A stretch of 64,000 bases of DNA from Bedellia somnulentella (Eukaryota; Arthropoda; Insecta; Lepidoptera; Bedelliidae), in contig OY755170.1 in the NCBI GenBank assembly GCA_963576735.1, positions 13,190,567-13,254,566 of the forward strand, written 5' to 3'. Shown one piece after another: positions 22,801 through 33,400 of the stretch. The position numbers and the translations under genes were made by a program. The notes under the pieces are model-generated. The model made no database searches, was not told where the DNA came from, and saw nothing but the letters and a program-made list of their open reading frames with translations. The number at the start of each line of letters is the position of its first letter. Within the stretch, counting starts at the first letter, position 1.

Positions 22801-24067
22801 TCAATTTAATCAACTCTAAGATAGTACTTACTGGTAGAAATATATTAACACAGCCTATAATTTAGATAAGATAATAAGTTGTTATGATAGTTAACCTATG
22901 TCCTGTGACTGTATTATATTTCACGGCTTTAGAAAAAAATTACTGTTTAGGTTCACACATTGGCTTATAAAAAAATCGCATCAGCTTCAGCCTAAGAACA
23001 AAGATTGTTTAAATGTAAACATATGAGATGTTAGGCACAAACTATATAGTGATGGTCAGTGGCTGTCAGCCATCCAATATTCAAGCTATGGATGATTTTA
23101 ATTTAATACTAAGTTCATATTGGATACAGCACCCATCATTCAATTAATGAAATCAAGATAAGGGATGCAGATTGCACATAAAAATCGCTAACCCAGTGTC
23201 ATGGGTATCTATTGTATTATTGACTGAGATAACATTTACCTACTTTTTTGCTTTTACATATGTTTGAAGAGAAGAAATTGGATAATTTATTAATATCATT
23301 GTTTCTCACAACCATTGTAAATTTTGCATATTAGAAATGTTAACCAAAAGGTAAAACTACTTATGGTAACATTCCTGCGATATAATTTACTTCATACTCA
23401 CAATTACATTAACAGCTGTTAAATTTTATCTACTGTTGTTACATCAGTCGTAGGCATTGACTCAATGTAAAGAACACAGACTTGCATCTAAATTTGAAAT
23501 AATGAATACTGAGCAGATCAGAAGATACAATGAAACTATCTTAACCATTGAAATCTATAGATATCGCTATGATCCTGTGTATTGCTAAGTTTGCATATCT
23601 AAATATTTTATGAATGTCTTTTTACCAAAATTAATTCCTGTGGTTGGGATTGGTTTTGGAGCTGAAGCTAAAGATGTCGTAGTTGACAGTTTTCTGCCCA
23701 CAGGACGAGCAGCTCGGAGAACCTGGAATGTAAATAACATTAACAAATTAAAACAAGTCTTGCATTCGCTAATTACGTAGAATTGAACAATTGTCTACTT
23801 CAATAAAAAAATATTTGTAACTTTGGGGTCGAAGTTATTAACAAAGAGAAGGAATTAAACATGCACAAATGTAGTTCTTCTCGGTATTTTGTGATAAAAG
23901 AAAAGTTACGAGTTGAAAACCACTTTTACTAGACGTGGTACAAAGTCCAGTACAAAAAATATGATTACGGGCCAATAACTTCCTAGAAACTACACCTTAG
24001 AAAACTCTAGCAATAACTTCTAAACAATTTACACAAAGAATAAACAAACCTGGGATAAAGAATTCAT
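13592..24067 (-). CDS. Mcad: medium-chain acyl-CoA dehydrogenase, mitochondrial, with four alternative pocket exons
   Basis: Flavoprotein of mitochondrial beta-oxidation that introduces the alpha-beta double bond in medium-chain acyl-CoA and passes electrons to ETF. Exons (minus strand, 5' to 3'): 24067-24050, 23722-23626, 22003-21836, one of four alternatives (21544-21444, 20809-20709, 20563-20460, 20233-20133), 17581-17501, 16857-16727, 16209-16101, 14836-14696, 14269-14080, 13824-13592. All junctions are GT-AG and phases agree. The product is 422 residues (423 with the 20460-20563 exon), as in mammalian ACADM (421). Residues 1 to about 25 form an Arg/Ser-rich transit peptide. [11 protein letters not shown] (157-167) and WITNGG are flavin-site motifs. 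[10 protein letters not shown] holds the catalytic base, Glu400, matching mature Glu376. The identity is firm because the whole length follows ACADM, including [20 protein letters not shown]. Confidence 0.95.
13888..14025 (+). repeat. LINE-X 3' fragment in MCAD intron
   Basis: Contains GATTGATCAAATAGAGAATG and a GGCGTGAG end; heavily decayed. Antisense to MCAD. Confidence 0.6.
14080..14269 (-). CDS. Mcad: MCAD penultimate exon
   Basis: Starts [20 protein letters not shown] and ends RAAWQVDHG across a donor G|GTAAG. These are the C-terminal helical-domain helices of the acyl-CoA dehydrogenase fold. Confidence 0.95.
14696..14836 (-). CDS. Mcad: MCAD exon (beta-domain end)
   Basis: 47 codons in phase 0 on both sides: [19 protein letters not shown] to GAFDKTRPP. 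The acceptor is TTTAG|GAA and the donor CCC|GTAAG. Confidence 0.95.
14837..15449. other. MCAD intron, unique part
   Basis: Intron sequence with no repeat or coding exon recognised. Confidence 0.5.
15450..15702 (+). repeat. SINE-1 copy with partial head duplication
   Basis: The head motif GTGTAGTGTC occurs twice (15433 and 15452) before the usual body, which ends in a (TATG)n tail. Confidence 0.85.
15747..16052 (+). repeat. SINE-2, near full length with tRNA-like head
   Basis: Starts with CCGAGATAGCTCAGTGGGTA, which contains an A-box-like TAGCTCAGTGGGTAG, then the SINE-2 body to about CGAACGTTTGAG. The B box is degraded in this copy but clear in 19270-19630 and 40385-40737. It is a retroposed tRNA-derived SINE, not a tRNA gene. 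Confidence 0.8.
16101..16209 (-). CDS. Mcad: MCAD exon
   Basis: [19 protein letters not shown] to VVPGRK, bounded by CCCAG|G and AAG|GTAAT. Matches the middle beta domain of ACADM. Confidence 0.95.
16281..16448 (+). repeat. SINE-1 fragment
   Basis: AGAGGCGACTTAGGTTATTG through TTTATAATCGTGAGTATATG. The 5' third is missing. Confidence 0.65.
16727..16857 (-). CDS. Mcad: MCAD exon (flavin-binding motifs)
   Basis: Encodes [20 protein letters not shown] and [12 protein letters not shown], the two acyl-CoA dehydrogenase signature regions next to FAD and substrate. Confidence 0.95.
16918..17073 (+). repeat. LINE-X 3' fragment in MCAD intron
   Basis: Encodes the LINE-X end block [20 protein letters not shown] and stops at GGCGTGAGTGTATGTATG. 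Antisense to MCAD. Confidence 0.75.
17190..17350 (+). repeat. degraded SINE-2 fragment
   Basis: TGTGACAGTATATTCATACA and following bases resemble the SINE-2 centre. Strongly diverged. Confidence 0.45.
17501..17581 (-). CDS. Mcad: MCAD exon that follows the alternative exon
   Basis: 27 codons, phase 0 on both sides: [20 protein letters not shown] to DEPIVA. All four alternative exons splice to it in frame. Confidence 0.95.
17903..17990 (+). repeat. lepidopteran repeat fragment (TAGGGTTCTG type)
   Basis: AGGGTTCTGCACTATTAAGG and AAAACGGGACCGTATTAC resemble a common dispersed lepidopteran retroelement segment. Low certainty. Confidence 0.35.
18609..18859 (+). repeat. SINE-1 copy
   Basis: Full-length form with the CGTGGGTGATCGTAAGAGGC variant also seen at 15450 and 58855, ending in (TATG)n. 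Confidence 0.85.
19270..19630 (-). repeat. SINE-2, near full length, reverse
   Basis: The reverse strand reads from a tRNA-like head (GATAGCTCAATTGGTAGAAC; B-box-like TTTAAATCCCGGGTC) through the SINE-2 body to GGCGTGAACGTTTATG. It is in the sense orientation relative to MCAD. Confidence 0.85.
20133..20233 (-). CDS. Mcad: MCAD alternative exon A
   Basis: Encodes [20 protein letters not shown] then [14 protein letters not shown]. Length 101 nt; acceptor TTTTCAG|GT, donor GGA|GTGAGT. It is the closest version to mammalian MCAD because it keeps T96 and E99, with M at position 95. Its acceptor shares the bases TGCGTTTT with exon C. Confidence 0.9.
20460..20563 (-). CDS. Mcad: MCAD alternative exon B
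   Basis: Encodes [20 protein letters not shown] then [15 protein letters not shown]. Length 104 nt, one codon longer than the others. At positions 95/96/99/103 it has T/T/G/L, so the pocket-base Glu is replaced by Gly. Acceptor TTCTAG|GT, donor GGC|GTGAGT. Confidence 0.9.
20709..20809 (-). CDS. Mcad: MCAD alternative exon C
   Basis: Encodes [20 protein letters not shown] then [14 protein letters not shown]. Length 101 nt. At 95/96/99/103 it has M/A/M/V, giving a wholly hydrophobic pocket base. It lacks the final Gly present in the other versions. Confidence 0.9.
20860..21104 (+). repeat. SINE-1 between alternative exons C and D
   Basis: Near full-length copy (GCTGTGTAGCGCCGGCTTAG to GTATATGTATGTATG), antisense to MCAD, in the 634-bp intron that separates exon D from exon C. 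Confidence 0.85.
21444..21544 (-). CDS. Mcad: MCAD alternative exon D
   Basis: Encodes [20 protein letters not shown] then [14 protein letters not shown]. Length 101 nt. At 95/96/99/103 it has K/A/L/I; a lysine near the pocket base is unusual. Acceptor TTCCAG|GC, donor GGA|GTAAGT. It is the first of the four in transcript order. Confidence 0.9.
21836..22003 (-). CDS. Mcad: MCAD exon that precedes the alternative exon
   Basis: Encodes [20 protein letters not shown] to [12 protein letters not shown], ending with one base of the next codon (TGTG|GTAAG). The shared G completes the first Gly of any of the four alternative exons. Confidence 0.95.
22004..23625. other. MCAD intron 2
   Basis: 1.6 kb of AT-rich intron; no coding exon, SINE or inverted repeat identified. 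Confidence 0.5.
23626..23722 (-). CDS. Mcad: MCAD exon 2 (transit-peptide end)
   Basis: Encodes [20 protein letters not shown], an Arg/Ser/Thr-rich mitochondrial presequence with no acidic residue, then [12 protein letters not shown]. Confidence 0.9.
24050..24067 (-). CDS. Mcad: MCAD exon 1 (start codon)
   Basis: Six codons (MNSLSQ) with a clean donor CCCAG|GTTTG. The start is chosen because it joins in frame to the presequence in exon 2 and is preceded by an A-rich leader. Confidence 0.8.
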
Positions 24068-24200
24068 AGTGATTTTTGTTTTGCTTCGTAACTTAAAATA
24101 TCGTAAAGATATACGTGCACGATAAATTAAATTGCTTGAGTTGAACGTCGAACGTCGCAGTCGCACTTGCTAACGCTCGAATGACTGAACGAGCGAAAAT
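24068..24200 (-). promoter_or_regulatory. probable MCAD 5' UTR and promoter
   Basis: Lies directly upstream of the MCAD start. It has a CG-containing cluster (AACGTCGAACGTCGCAGTCG, 24143-24162) unlike the AT-rich flank. No TATA box is obvious. The assignment is positional. Confidence 0.4.
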
Positions 24201-24297
24201 GAAATGAAAAGTGAGGTGAACTTGACTGAATGATAATGTAATACAATATTACAAAAAAAATATCTAAATGGTGTTTTATTTATACAGTTTTAATATT

Positions 24298-24530
24298 TAT
24301 TACATTACTAGTGGATCGGCCCAGCTTCGCACGGGTAGCGTTGTTTTTTTAAATATCTGAGGTTTCTTTCTTCAGTCACTGCTCAAGCATTGTGAAATTT
24401 AGCGCAATGTTTTCAATTTATTAAATTTATAGCACTCCCTAAACTGTGTAGTTTGGTGATTTTGAATGCGCTTTTATGAACGGTACAGAACTGACCTCTC
24501 TACAGATTTATTATAAGTATAGAAGATATT
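24298..24530 (+). repeat. lepidopteran dispersed repeat (GCTTCGCACGGGT type)
   Basis: Begins ACTAGTGGATCGGCCCAGCT, CGCACGGGTAG, and ends ATTTATTATAAGTATAGA: the two ends of a very common lepidopteran repeat with a decayed middle. Confidence 0.6.
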
Positions 24531-24566
24531 GAATTGAAGACCAGATGTTATATTTCTAAAAAAACA

Positions 24567-24806
24567 TACATATATACCTACACTCACACCAATAAATTCC
24601 TCAATGGAAAGGCGTAGCCAGAGCTAAGGAATTAGAAATTAGAAATTCCTTAGCCACTTTGGAAAGTTGAGTGGGAAAAAGACGGTAAAATAAAGGTTGT
24701 TGGTGATGGGTCTCCAACGGCATCGTCCGAATATACCTTAAAAGCCCACAGCATACACCCACCGGAAGAAATGGGGTAGTGCTATTCTAAGCCGACACTA
24801 CACAGC
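24567..24806 (-). repeat. SINE-1, reverse
   Basis: Near full length; contains a short duplication (TTAGAAATTAGAAATTCC) in the body. Confidence 0.85.
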
Positions 24807-24887
24807 CAAAAAAAATTAAAAAATTTTAGTGTTCGACGTTAGGTAAAAAGTTTTAGTACTTCTTGAAATTAAAATTGTTCCGTGCTT

Positions 24888-24966
24888 AGGACTAAAATCG
24901 TACAAAGTGGCGATCGATAGTCTCTGCATAACCTAATGGAAACTACTGGCGTGAGTATATGTATGT
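24888..24966 (+). repeat. LINE-X tail fragment
   Basis: ATCGTACAAAGTGGCGATCG to GGCGTGAGTATATGTATG. Confidence 0.75.
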
Positions 24967-25494
24967 AATAAAACTTATTTTTCCGTTCAGATAATTAACA
25001 ATCTCAAAAAATAATAACCTGATTAAGAATGTTTAATTTTCTTGCAATTAAGGGTGTAAAATACCACAATAATCCACTTTCTAAAATTAATTAAAAAAAA
25101 AAAGTAAGAAGCCCAAAGTGCTGTGTTTTTCCTAACTATTTGACTTAATCCTAACCTTAATGATTTAGAACGTCTAAATTTAGATACATTACTTCTTTCA
25201 GACGTCGTATGCGGTTTCTGAATTCAGAAGCTTGTTATTCTACTATGAGTATATTTAGTAAGTGAATCTGAATGAATTTATTTTCTCATTTTTTAAACAC
25301 GCTTTCTATCTGATCTCTTATGGAACATCCCACTCTCACTCAATAACCAACGACACATTTCTGTCCCTTTCGCTGCTATACTTTCATCAATACTAGTCAT
25401 GTACCCATCCCTTTTCAAAATATTTTACGTCATATTTCACACAAAATATTAAATAGGCGGGAACTCTGAAATGGGATAACAAGACAAGCATGTA
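24967..25494. other. intergenic, nothing recognised
   Basis: AT-rich, no gene or repeat that I can support. Confidence 0.4.
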
Positions 25495-25616
25495 TGCTAT
25501 TATTTGTGAATGTAGATGAAGATAAAGTTAGCCGGGATCGTAAGTTCGTAAGTTAAGCGATCGATAGTTTCTGCCTACCCCAATAGGGAGTGATGGCGTG
25601 AGTATATGTACGTATG
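25495..25616 (+). repeat. LINE-X tail fragment
   Basis: Has GTGAATGTAGATGAAG, CGATCGATAGTTTCTGCCTA and GGCGTGAGTATATGTACG. Confidence 0.7.
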
Positions 25617-25864
25617 TTATAAAAAATAAATTATCTATTTTTTATTCAGGTTAATTTGCAATCATAGTCTTGTAAAATTTTAGCACGTCCTCTCGGAGTG
25701 ACGGTCGTGAGGTATGCTTCTGAAGATTTTAAACATTAATCCACAGTGCGAAATCGCTGCTTCTTAAAATTTTGACAGTTAGTAGCCAAACTTGTTGCGA
25801 TTTTGGATACTATTTAGAAGCCCGACATTCTAAATGCTAATTCATTTGACTAAATTTAGAACGT

Positions 25865-26085
25865 CTGAATTTAAAATTTTGAAATTTACCATTGATTTAG
25901 TATGTTATACTTACGTATACAGATTGGCAATGCAAAGACGACGGGCGAGACAAAAAAAGTACAACGGTGTGCGTTACATTAGTATGGCGGATTCCATACT
26001 GGCCCTATTAAAATTGACAAAACAATCACGTATTTGTTATTTTCGCCAATTTTTAAACTTTACAATAATTGTAACACCAAGACAT
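25865..26085 (+). repeat. dispersed repeat shared with 9411-9560
   Basis: TATACTTACGTATACAGATT, GCAAAGACGACGGGCGAGAC and TTTTCGCCAATTTTTAAACT match the earlier copy, with about 60 extra bases in the middle here. Confidence 0.6.
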
Positions 26086-26486
26086 TTTCATGTAAAATGT
26101 TGCCAAGACGAGCCCATATGACTTGCACTGTCAAAAAGTTATCAGATCTCATATAGAGCCAAGCTTCTAACACTGGGGGCATCAAGTTTTAGATCAGATT
26201 AGACCTCTAGCGTCAAAATTTAAAATTACAGGTCTGATACGTTACTCTCAAGTTTAAGGGGTTGGGGTATTAAAGTTATAAGTTTTATAATTTTTTTGTT
26301 GTTTGTGTGCTAATAAATATTAATAGCTTTATCAAAAAAACACCAAAGTTAGGATTTAAATTGGTATTCTGGTGAATTAACGTAAATAAGACCACTATTT
26401 TCTTTCATGTCTGATGCCAAAATCGTTGTAGGCCGTTATCGTGTCCGTGAGAGGTCCTGCCTTTGTTGACGTTTATCCTATAGCCA

Positions 26487-26900
26487 CGTACTGACTGAGC
26501 GAACCGCCTCGCGAGGCAGCCTCACGAGGCAAAGCCTCGGTCAGTCAGGACAAGCCGCGCCCGCGGCAAACGCCCACGCTGCCACGCCCGAGCGTGTCGC
26601 GGCCCGAGCCAAGAGTTGTTGGTTTTTATCAAAGATCAAAAGCGCCTCAGTATGTTTGCCGCACGCAATCAAGACGTTAGAGTTTTGCTTCACTCATTCG
26701 TTGTGTGTTAGTTGGGCGGTCTCTGTTCAAGTACTAGTAAAACTGAGCATCGTACGTGCCTCAGCCTCGCCGTGGCTCGGCCTTGCCGCGCGACGAAGAA
26801 ATTTGTTATGGTACTTACTGAGCAAGGCTGCCTCGCGCGGCATGTGTACCGCGGCAAACGTCCGAGGCTGCCTCGCGAGGCTGCTCGCTCAGTCAGTACG
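26487..26900. mobile_element. GC-rich inverted-repeat element or CpG island
   Basis: A 414-bp GC-rich block in AT-rich surroundings. The ends CGTACTGACTGAGCGA and TCGCTCAGTCAGTACG are perfect complements (16 bp), and the palindrome GCCTCGCGAGGC lies just inside each end (26506 and 26870). CpG-rich throughout. No target duplication is clear and no frame is convincing; frames open here are composition effects. It lies between the divergent MCAD and GalNAc-transferase genes, so a regulatory role is possible, but the ends look like those of a short DNA transposon. Confidence 0.55.
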
Positions 26901-27370
26901 CGCCTTATGACCTTTGTCACTTAATGCCAATCTATAGATTTTATATCTATGTTCTTTACAGATAAAAATGCAAATACAACCAATGAATGAACGAACACGA
27001 ACTTCTCACTTGCTTTCATTTCCACTCACTTACTTACCCTACACAACGCCAATCTGTGCCAAGCCAAAGAAAAGAATGTAATTCTGTGCTGTGATTCTGT
27101 GCACTGCTGCTCTGCTTGCCGTGAAATGCAAAATAAATGCATATTTATCATTTTGTTTTAGTATTGAGTATGCATGGCACACAAAGTAAAAACATATCTA
27201 ACTGCAATTTAAATAAACTTTAGTTACGTAAAATTAAGTTTAGATATTTAACTATTCTAAAACTTGTGTGTATATTTTTACTTAATAACCTGCAATTAGT
27301 ATGTAGTAATAGTAGTTAGGGAATGCAGCCAACAGCATAGTTAAATAAAATTTTCTACAAGCTGAGTAAA

Positions 27371-27467
27371 ATGGGTAGAATAAATAATTCATTTATATTA
27401 GGTATTATTTTTGCGTCACTAACATGGGCCATCTCATTATATCTTTATTGGCTCCTCAATTTAAATA
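27371..27467 (+). CDS. Pgant35A: GalNAc-transferase exon 1 (signal anchor)
   Basis: [20 protein letters not shown] followed by [12 protein letters not shown]; a single hydrophobic anchor near the N-terminus. Donor ATA|GTAAGT; joins 30399 as AAT. Confidence 0.85.
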
Positions 27468-30400
27468 GTAAGTATAAACATATATAATTAAAATAATTTA
27501 AAATGTGAGGGTGTTATATTGAGCACCTGCCACACTTGTTAGTCGTAGAAATTATTTCTTGCACTCATTGCATATAGAAAGTACTGAATATTTTTTTCTT
27601 ATACTGTCTGTATCTATATCTGGCAATGAAATCCATGGTGACCATTATTAAATCTTTTTTCTGCGGATTGGCATACAAATAGGCTTCTATGGAGTGATGA
27701 TCAGTTTTATCAGTTGTTGCGTCATACGGTTGGAAAATCATCATCAATAAAATCTATTTTACAATCTATTCCCCTTTTCCAAACTTCAAAAGAGGCTGAA
27801 GAATTCCTTATTCTAAAGCTCTGGCTACCCCTTTTAGAGATTTATTGCTGTGAGTAAATGTATGAATGATCAATTTTATGTTGCCTAACTCTTAAATATG
27901 TAACATTGAATATTTGAATGAAAAATATGTGAGTATGTTTATATTTAATGTTATAATGTAATGTTATAAATTAATATTATTGGTAGTTAACAATTATAGG
28001 TTTCCTAACCTAGCCCAGCTTTTTTTACCATTACTCTGAGGCAAGTTGGCTAATGAAATATAAAAATTACAATGAAAATATTTATGTATTATTATCACAT
28101 TTTTCATCAACTTTAGGGTCATTCCATGACATATTATACTGAAGTTAAAAATAAAAAGTATTATTATTTTCATCTAATATGGTTGATTTTAGTAGCAAAC
28201 ATTCCAGATCAGCATATTATAAAAATAAAATGGATATAACTTTATTATTTCATAAAAAAATCGCGTTATCAAGATGACGTTAACATGTTTTTGTTCATTG
28301 ACTATTTTTTACTTAATGTTCGCTACACTAAAACAAAAAAACTACTGTCAGAATCCGCGGGTTTCCTTTTTCCATTTAAAGGTTATGCATTTAAGTGTCG
28401 TTGCAGTATAACAAACAAGTAGAAATATCATTATTTTTCAAATTAGTGGCTGTTCCTTGAAGATAATCCTCAGTGTAACGCCCGAAACGAAAAAAAGGTA
28501 TTTATTTTATTCACATGTAAATCTTAATAGCTTTAAACTTCATATTTTGGGAAAGAAAGGTTTTAGTAACAATTATTTGAAATATATATTAAAATTAATG
28601 GAATGATGTAAGTAAATACTGATTTTACATGTCAAAAAGTGTAACGCCCGAAACGTTTCGGGCGTTACATAATTTTCGTTCTGGGTTTATATGCATGTTA
28701 TGATCTTTTTTGGCATGTTTGTTTGCTCTTTCTTGCAATGGAATTTTTTTGCCGCTTCTCACGGTAAGGGTGCAGTCGATGGTATAGGTGGAACTGTTAA
28801 GAGAACGGCATGGATAGGTGTAAAAGCAAGGAAAGTAATTATTAATGCAGCTAAAGATTTTTACAATTTGTTAAGACTCAAGTTTCAGGTGTACACGTAA
28901 TGTTCATTTCCAAAGAAGACATAGAAATAGATAAGCCATTGCTAAACGACCTTTGGGAGGAAATTCAGTCAATTCCATTTCTTCAGAAGCAACATCATTT
29001 TGAAGTTTTAGACAGACAGAGGCTTCTGGATTCAAGAACATCAAAATCGACTTCTGCTGAAGTGGTGAGAATACAACAAAACATTATATGGCCTGATGAA
29101 TTTCTGATACCGTTGGCAGAATTGAAAAGGGTACAGATCGAACCCAACGTTAACTCTCCATGTAAACCAGATTCTAGCTCTTTAGAGAAACCGAGATGTT
29201 CAGGAGTATCAGCAAATGTCGCGAAAGCAACGAAAAAACTGCGATATAGCGATATCTATACTGATTCTGATGAACCTGGTGCTTTCTTACTTATTAAATT
29301 TCGTCCAGAAGGGTGTCGTATTCAAAAAGAATTCAGATATGCTGGTATCTGTCAAAAAATTTCAGCAGATGGAGAAGTACAAATAATGTACCTTACATTG
29401 GTTGGTGATACTGGTAAAATATTCGTTGCAGACAAAAATGACGTGTCTGATGTCCCAGTAGAAGATATTATCGTACTTTACCTAATCCAGAACTGAAAAC
29501 CAAAGGAGGTCGAACTTATTTCGAATTCCCCACTGCAATTAATGTACTTGAAAAGTAAAATACTTTACCTTACTACGAACTGCAAGCAGTAAGTAAAGTA
29601 CGAGTATTCTCAGTACTCTAATCACATTTTAGAAATTTTTAAATCTTAAGTAAAGCTAGTTATATAGTATATTTTATTACTAAATTACGATAAAAAACAC
29701 TATATTTTCATATAAAAGTTTTTCATTTTCGTACTCGTAACACCCGAAACGAAAGGTAAGTAACACCCGAAACAATAAAAAAAGGTCATAACAAAGTAAA
29801 TATAACATAGTAGTTCTTGTTTTTGTGGATGATGGAAAACAAATTTAGTTGTTTAAAACTGACTTTTATTTTCAATATAAGTTCTTTAAGAAATTTCGCT
29901 GAATTTCACGACTAAATAACCTTGGTCAGAATGGATAGGCAAAATGAGGTAACGCCCGAAACATACACTTTTTGTCATATAAATCAATGTTTTTACTAAA
30001 AATGTAGTAAATTTTGGATTTATTTTAATAATATAGATTAAAACGTTTAGTTTGAGAAATAAAAGCTACTGAATACTTTAATATATTACATAAAAATACA
30101 ACTTGTATGAGTTCCAGTGTAACACCCGAAACGATGGAATGACCCTTTACTGTGTTGAAGACATAAAAAAAACATTGTATAAAATGGTCAGAGAGTGAAA
30201 AAAACTGTTAATACACTAATGAAGGGTAAATTGGTTGACAAAAAAGCCTGACTAGCAGTGGGTTAGGTTGATCTAGTTTCTACCCTTATGTCTGGCAAAA
30301 AAAAGATGCCGAAGAGGCCTTAGAGCAGAGTGAACATAGGGTGGAAATCCTCAGAAAAAAACTAGTGTTATTAAATGTGTTTCTTTTTATATTTTTAGAT

Positions 30401-33400
30401 CGAGATATCTATACTAAGTCTGCCAATGAAATGCAATATCAGTTACCAGATATCAATGTGAAAGACAGAATGAAAAACAATGATAAAGCTATAGCCGCAT
30501 TGGAAGGAAAAAGTTTATTATTTGACAGTTATCATTCTCAGAATGGTGTTTGGAAATCGCAGAGGACAAGAGAAGAGTACAAAAGGAAAATGATGCTTAA
30601 AGAAAAAATTGCACTAAGTTTTGGATTCAATTTAAAAAATACTAACAGTAGTCTAGGTATACCTATTGGATATTTTATTGCTAACATATAGAAACCACAT
30701 ACAAAATAAAATAACAATGTTTTAAAAGAACATTGTTTAGATATGCTAATCTATCATATTTAAATACACACATACTCACGACCATAAATCCTCAAAAGGG
30801 GTAGCTAGAGTTTCAGAACTAGAAACACTTCAGCCACATTTGGAAGTTAATAGGGGAGAAGATGGTAAAAACAAAGTATGGTTGGTGATTGGTCTCCATC
30901 GCTCAAAAACCGCTTTAAAAGCCCCAAACCCTTAGTTGCCTTTTATGACACCCGTGGTTAGAAAAGGGTAGTGACTTTCTAAGCTGGCACTACATGGCAA
31001 GTACCACTACTACTAAATAACACTTTTTAATAGTGTGATTCCTAAATAACATTTAAAATTTACAAATGTAACAGTTTTATATAATGATGAGATGATCCAA
31101 ATTTTAATTATGATTTAGGGTGTTGTGGTGGACAGAGAAAATTAAATTAAATTTTGTAAAATTTTATTCTTGTACCAACTTATTGTCAATCTTACAGATA
31201 GTAAACTGCTTTTACATAACCAGTTTTAGTTGGAATGTGACACAGTTATAGAACCAGTTTCAAGTAACAAAAACATACATTATCTTTAAATAAACCCTTA
31301 GCAGCTGCGATCTTATGTATTATTTTATTTTCTTTGGAAAACTTACAGCCTAATATCCTAATGCCTAAACAACATGTATAGCTTAATGCCAATTAAAAGT
31401 TTCCACATATTACTAACTATATGGATTAATATACTGCAAATATATATGCAGTACATCTATGGATAAATGTTAATATGCATTTCTCAAAAAAAAAAAACTA
31501 CTCCATGCCATACAAAGTTTTTGATATAGTTTCTGAATAAGTTAAGTGAGGAAATTGGAGGCTGCATATTAAATTTACAAATCATAAGCAAACCAAATGT
31601 TTCCTGAGTTAAATTTTCAATTAATATATGACAAAGAATTTCTTTAGAGAAACACAATTGCAAAAAATATTCATGTGTTTTTATTAATTTTGAAAATTAC
31701 TAACAAGTTATTCTTTATCAACTGCTGGCACAATAACTTTGCCTTAGGAAGTGAATATATGGATCCCATAGTATTTCAACAACTGTCTGCTACTACTATG
31801 CAATCCTTGAAACCGTTTCATCAGCCTCCATACATTCATGGTGTAGAGAGCTGTCACTGATGCATAGGGTGTATAGGTATATCTGTTTAGTGTATTGTGT
31901 TTGGTCAGCCCTGAACCACTGTTAGCAGATCTTTTCTGCTTAGATTCCATTTCTTATTAGGAAATAGCATTGCTTGCATTGACTGTTTGCAGCTAGGTTC
32001 TCTCTGCCAATGTACCTTGCAGAGAGTGCATTGTTGTAGCCACTAGAACAAAGATTCTAGCCAATAAGTCAGATGTGTCATTTTCAAAATACAATTTAAT
32101 TTTCAGATAACCAGTTTGGTCTTATTCATAATGCTGATGATATCAAATACAGGGACAATGGGTACAATGTGCATGCCTTCAACACACTTGTGTCTAAAAG
32201 AATAGGAAATAACCGGAATATACCTGACACTAGGAATAAACTGTAAGTTCGTTTTCACTCTTTGGTGCAGTATCTTAAATTGTAACTGCGGTGATTGTTT
32301 TTCAGTTTCAGAGATCTGCAACTGCAATCTATAAATTTAAAAACATGTTTTTTTAAGCACCAACATCTTGCATTAAAATGACTGATTTCGCGTTATTATG
32401 TGACTTAGTCTAGTTATTTTATTAATTTAAGATTGTACTTAAATTGTACTTTTTCATTTTGCAGTTGTAAAAATAAAACATATACCCAAACACTACCAAA
32501 AGCATCAATAATCATATGTTTCTACAATGAGCACTTCGAAACATTGATGAGATCTGTTCACTCCATCCTTGATAGAACTGACATGCAACACCTACAAGAG
32601 ATTATCTTAGTCAATGATTATAGTGAAATAAAAGACTTGCATGAGGATGTTCAGAAAGCCGTTTTCGACTTAAACAAGAAGCTACGCCAAGAAGATGAAA
32701 TGCTAGAAAATAACAATATTGATGTTGATAATATCGTCGACTATATAAATGATGACAATGTTCAGAGCAAATCAGAAAAGACTTCTATTAAATCCAAAAT
32801 TAATCATTTTAGTATAAAACTTTTGAAAACAAGAAAGCGTGAAGGTTTGATCCGTGCAAGATTATATGGTGCCGAAAACAGTATTGGCGATGTATGTACA
32901 ACTTTTTATTATTGTCTCTACTCAAGAACAAAAAAATATTTCCCAAAATTTTGTAGGCATTCCAATCAATGAAAATATTAAAAAAAATAATAGAATGGGC
33001 GCCTCTTTCAATATTTATTATATTAAGTTCTAGCTATTGTTTATTGTTCATATAAGTGTGGCAGAAGGATGGACAGATATAAGAGAGGTATCAAAGTCTT
33101 AATCATTTAATTTTCTTTTGATACGAAACCCTAAAATATGCCTAAAATAAGAAGTATCGCTATACGAAAGGGCAATACAAGCCATTTCTTAAGACGCCTT
33201 TCCCTGATGTCATTGAGTTGCTTTATCATTTTCTATCTTTCTATACATATCATAAAAGTTTTAATAGCGTGCTTTCTTCCTAGATATCTTGACTACATCT
33301 GACGCAGTCTTCTGTCTTATCTTGAAATTAATATTATGTAGTTAAAAACTTCTTTTATTGATAAGTCAAGAAATCATAGATCTGTTTAAATAAAGAAAAA

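Noticed and set aside
26656..26924. Overlapping frames on both strands in the GC-rich block
   Set aside because: Open in several frames on both strands because of CpG-rich composition; palindromic content explains them.
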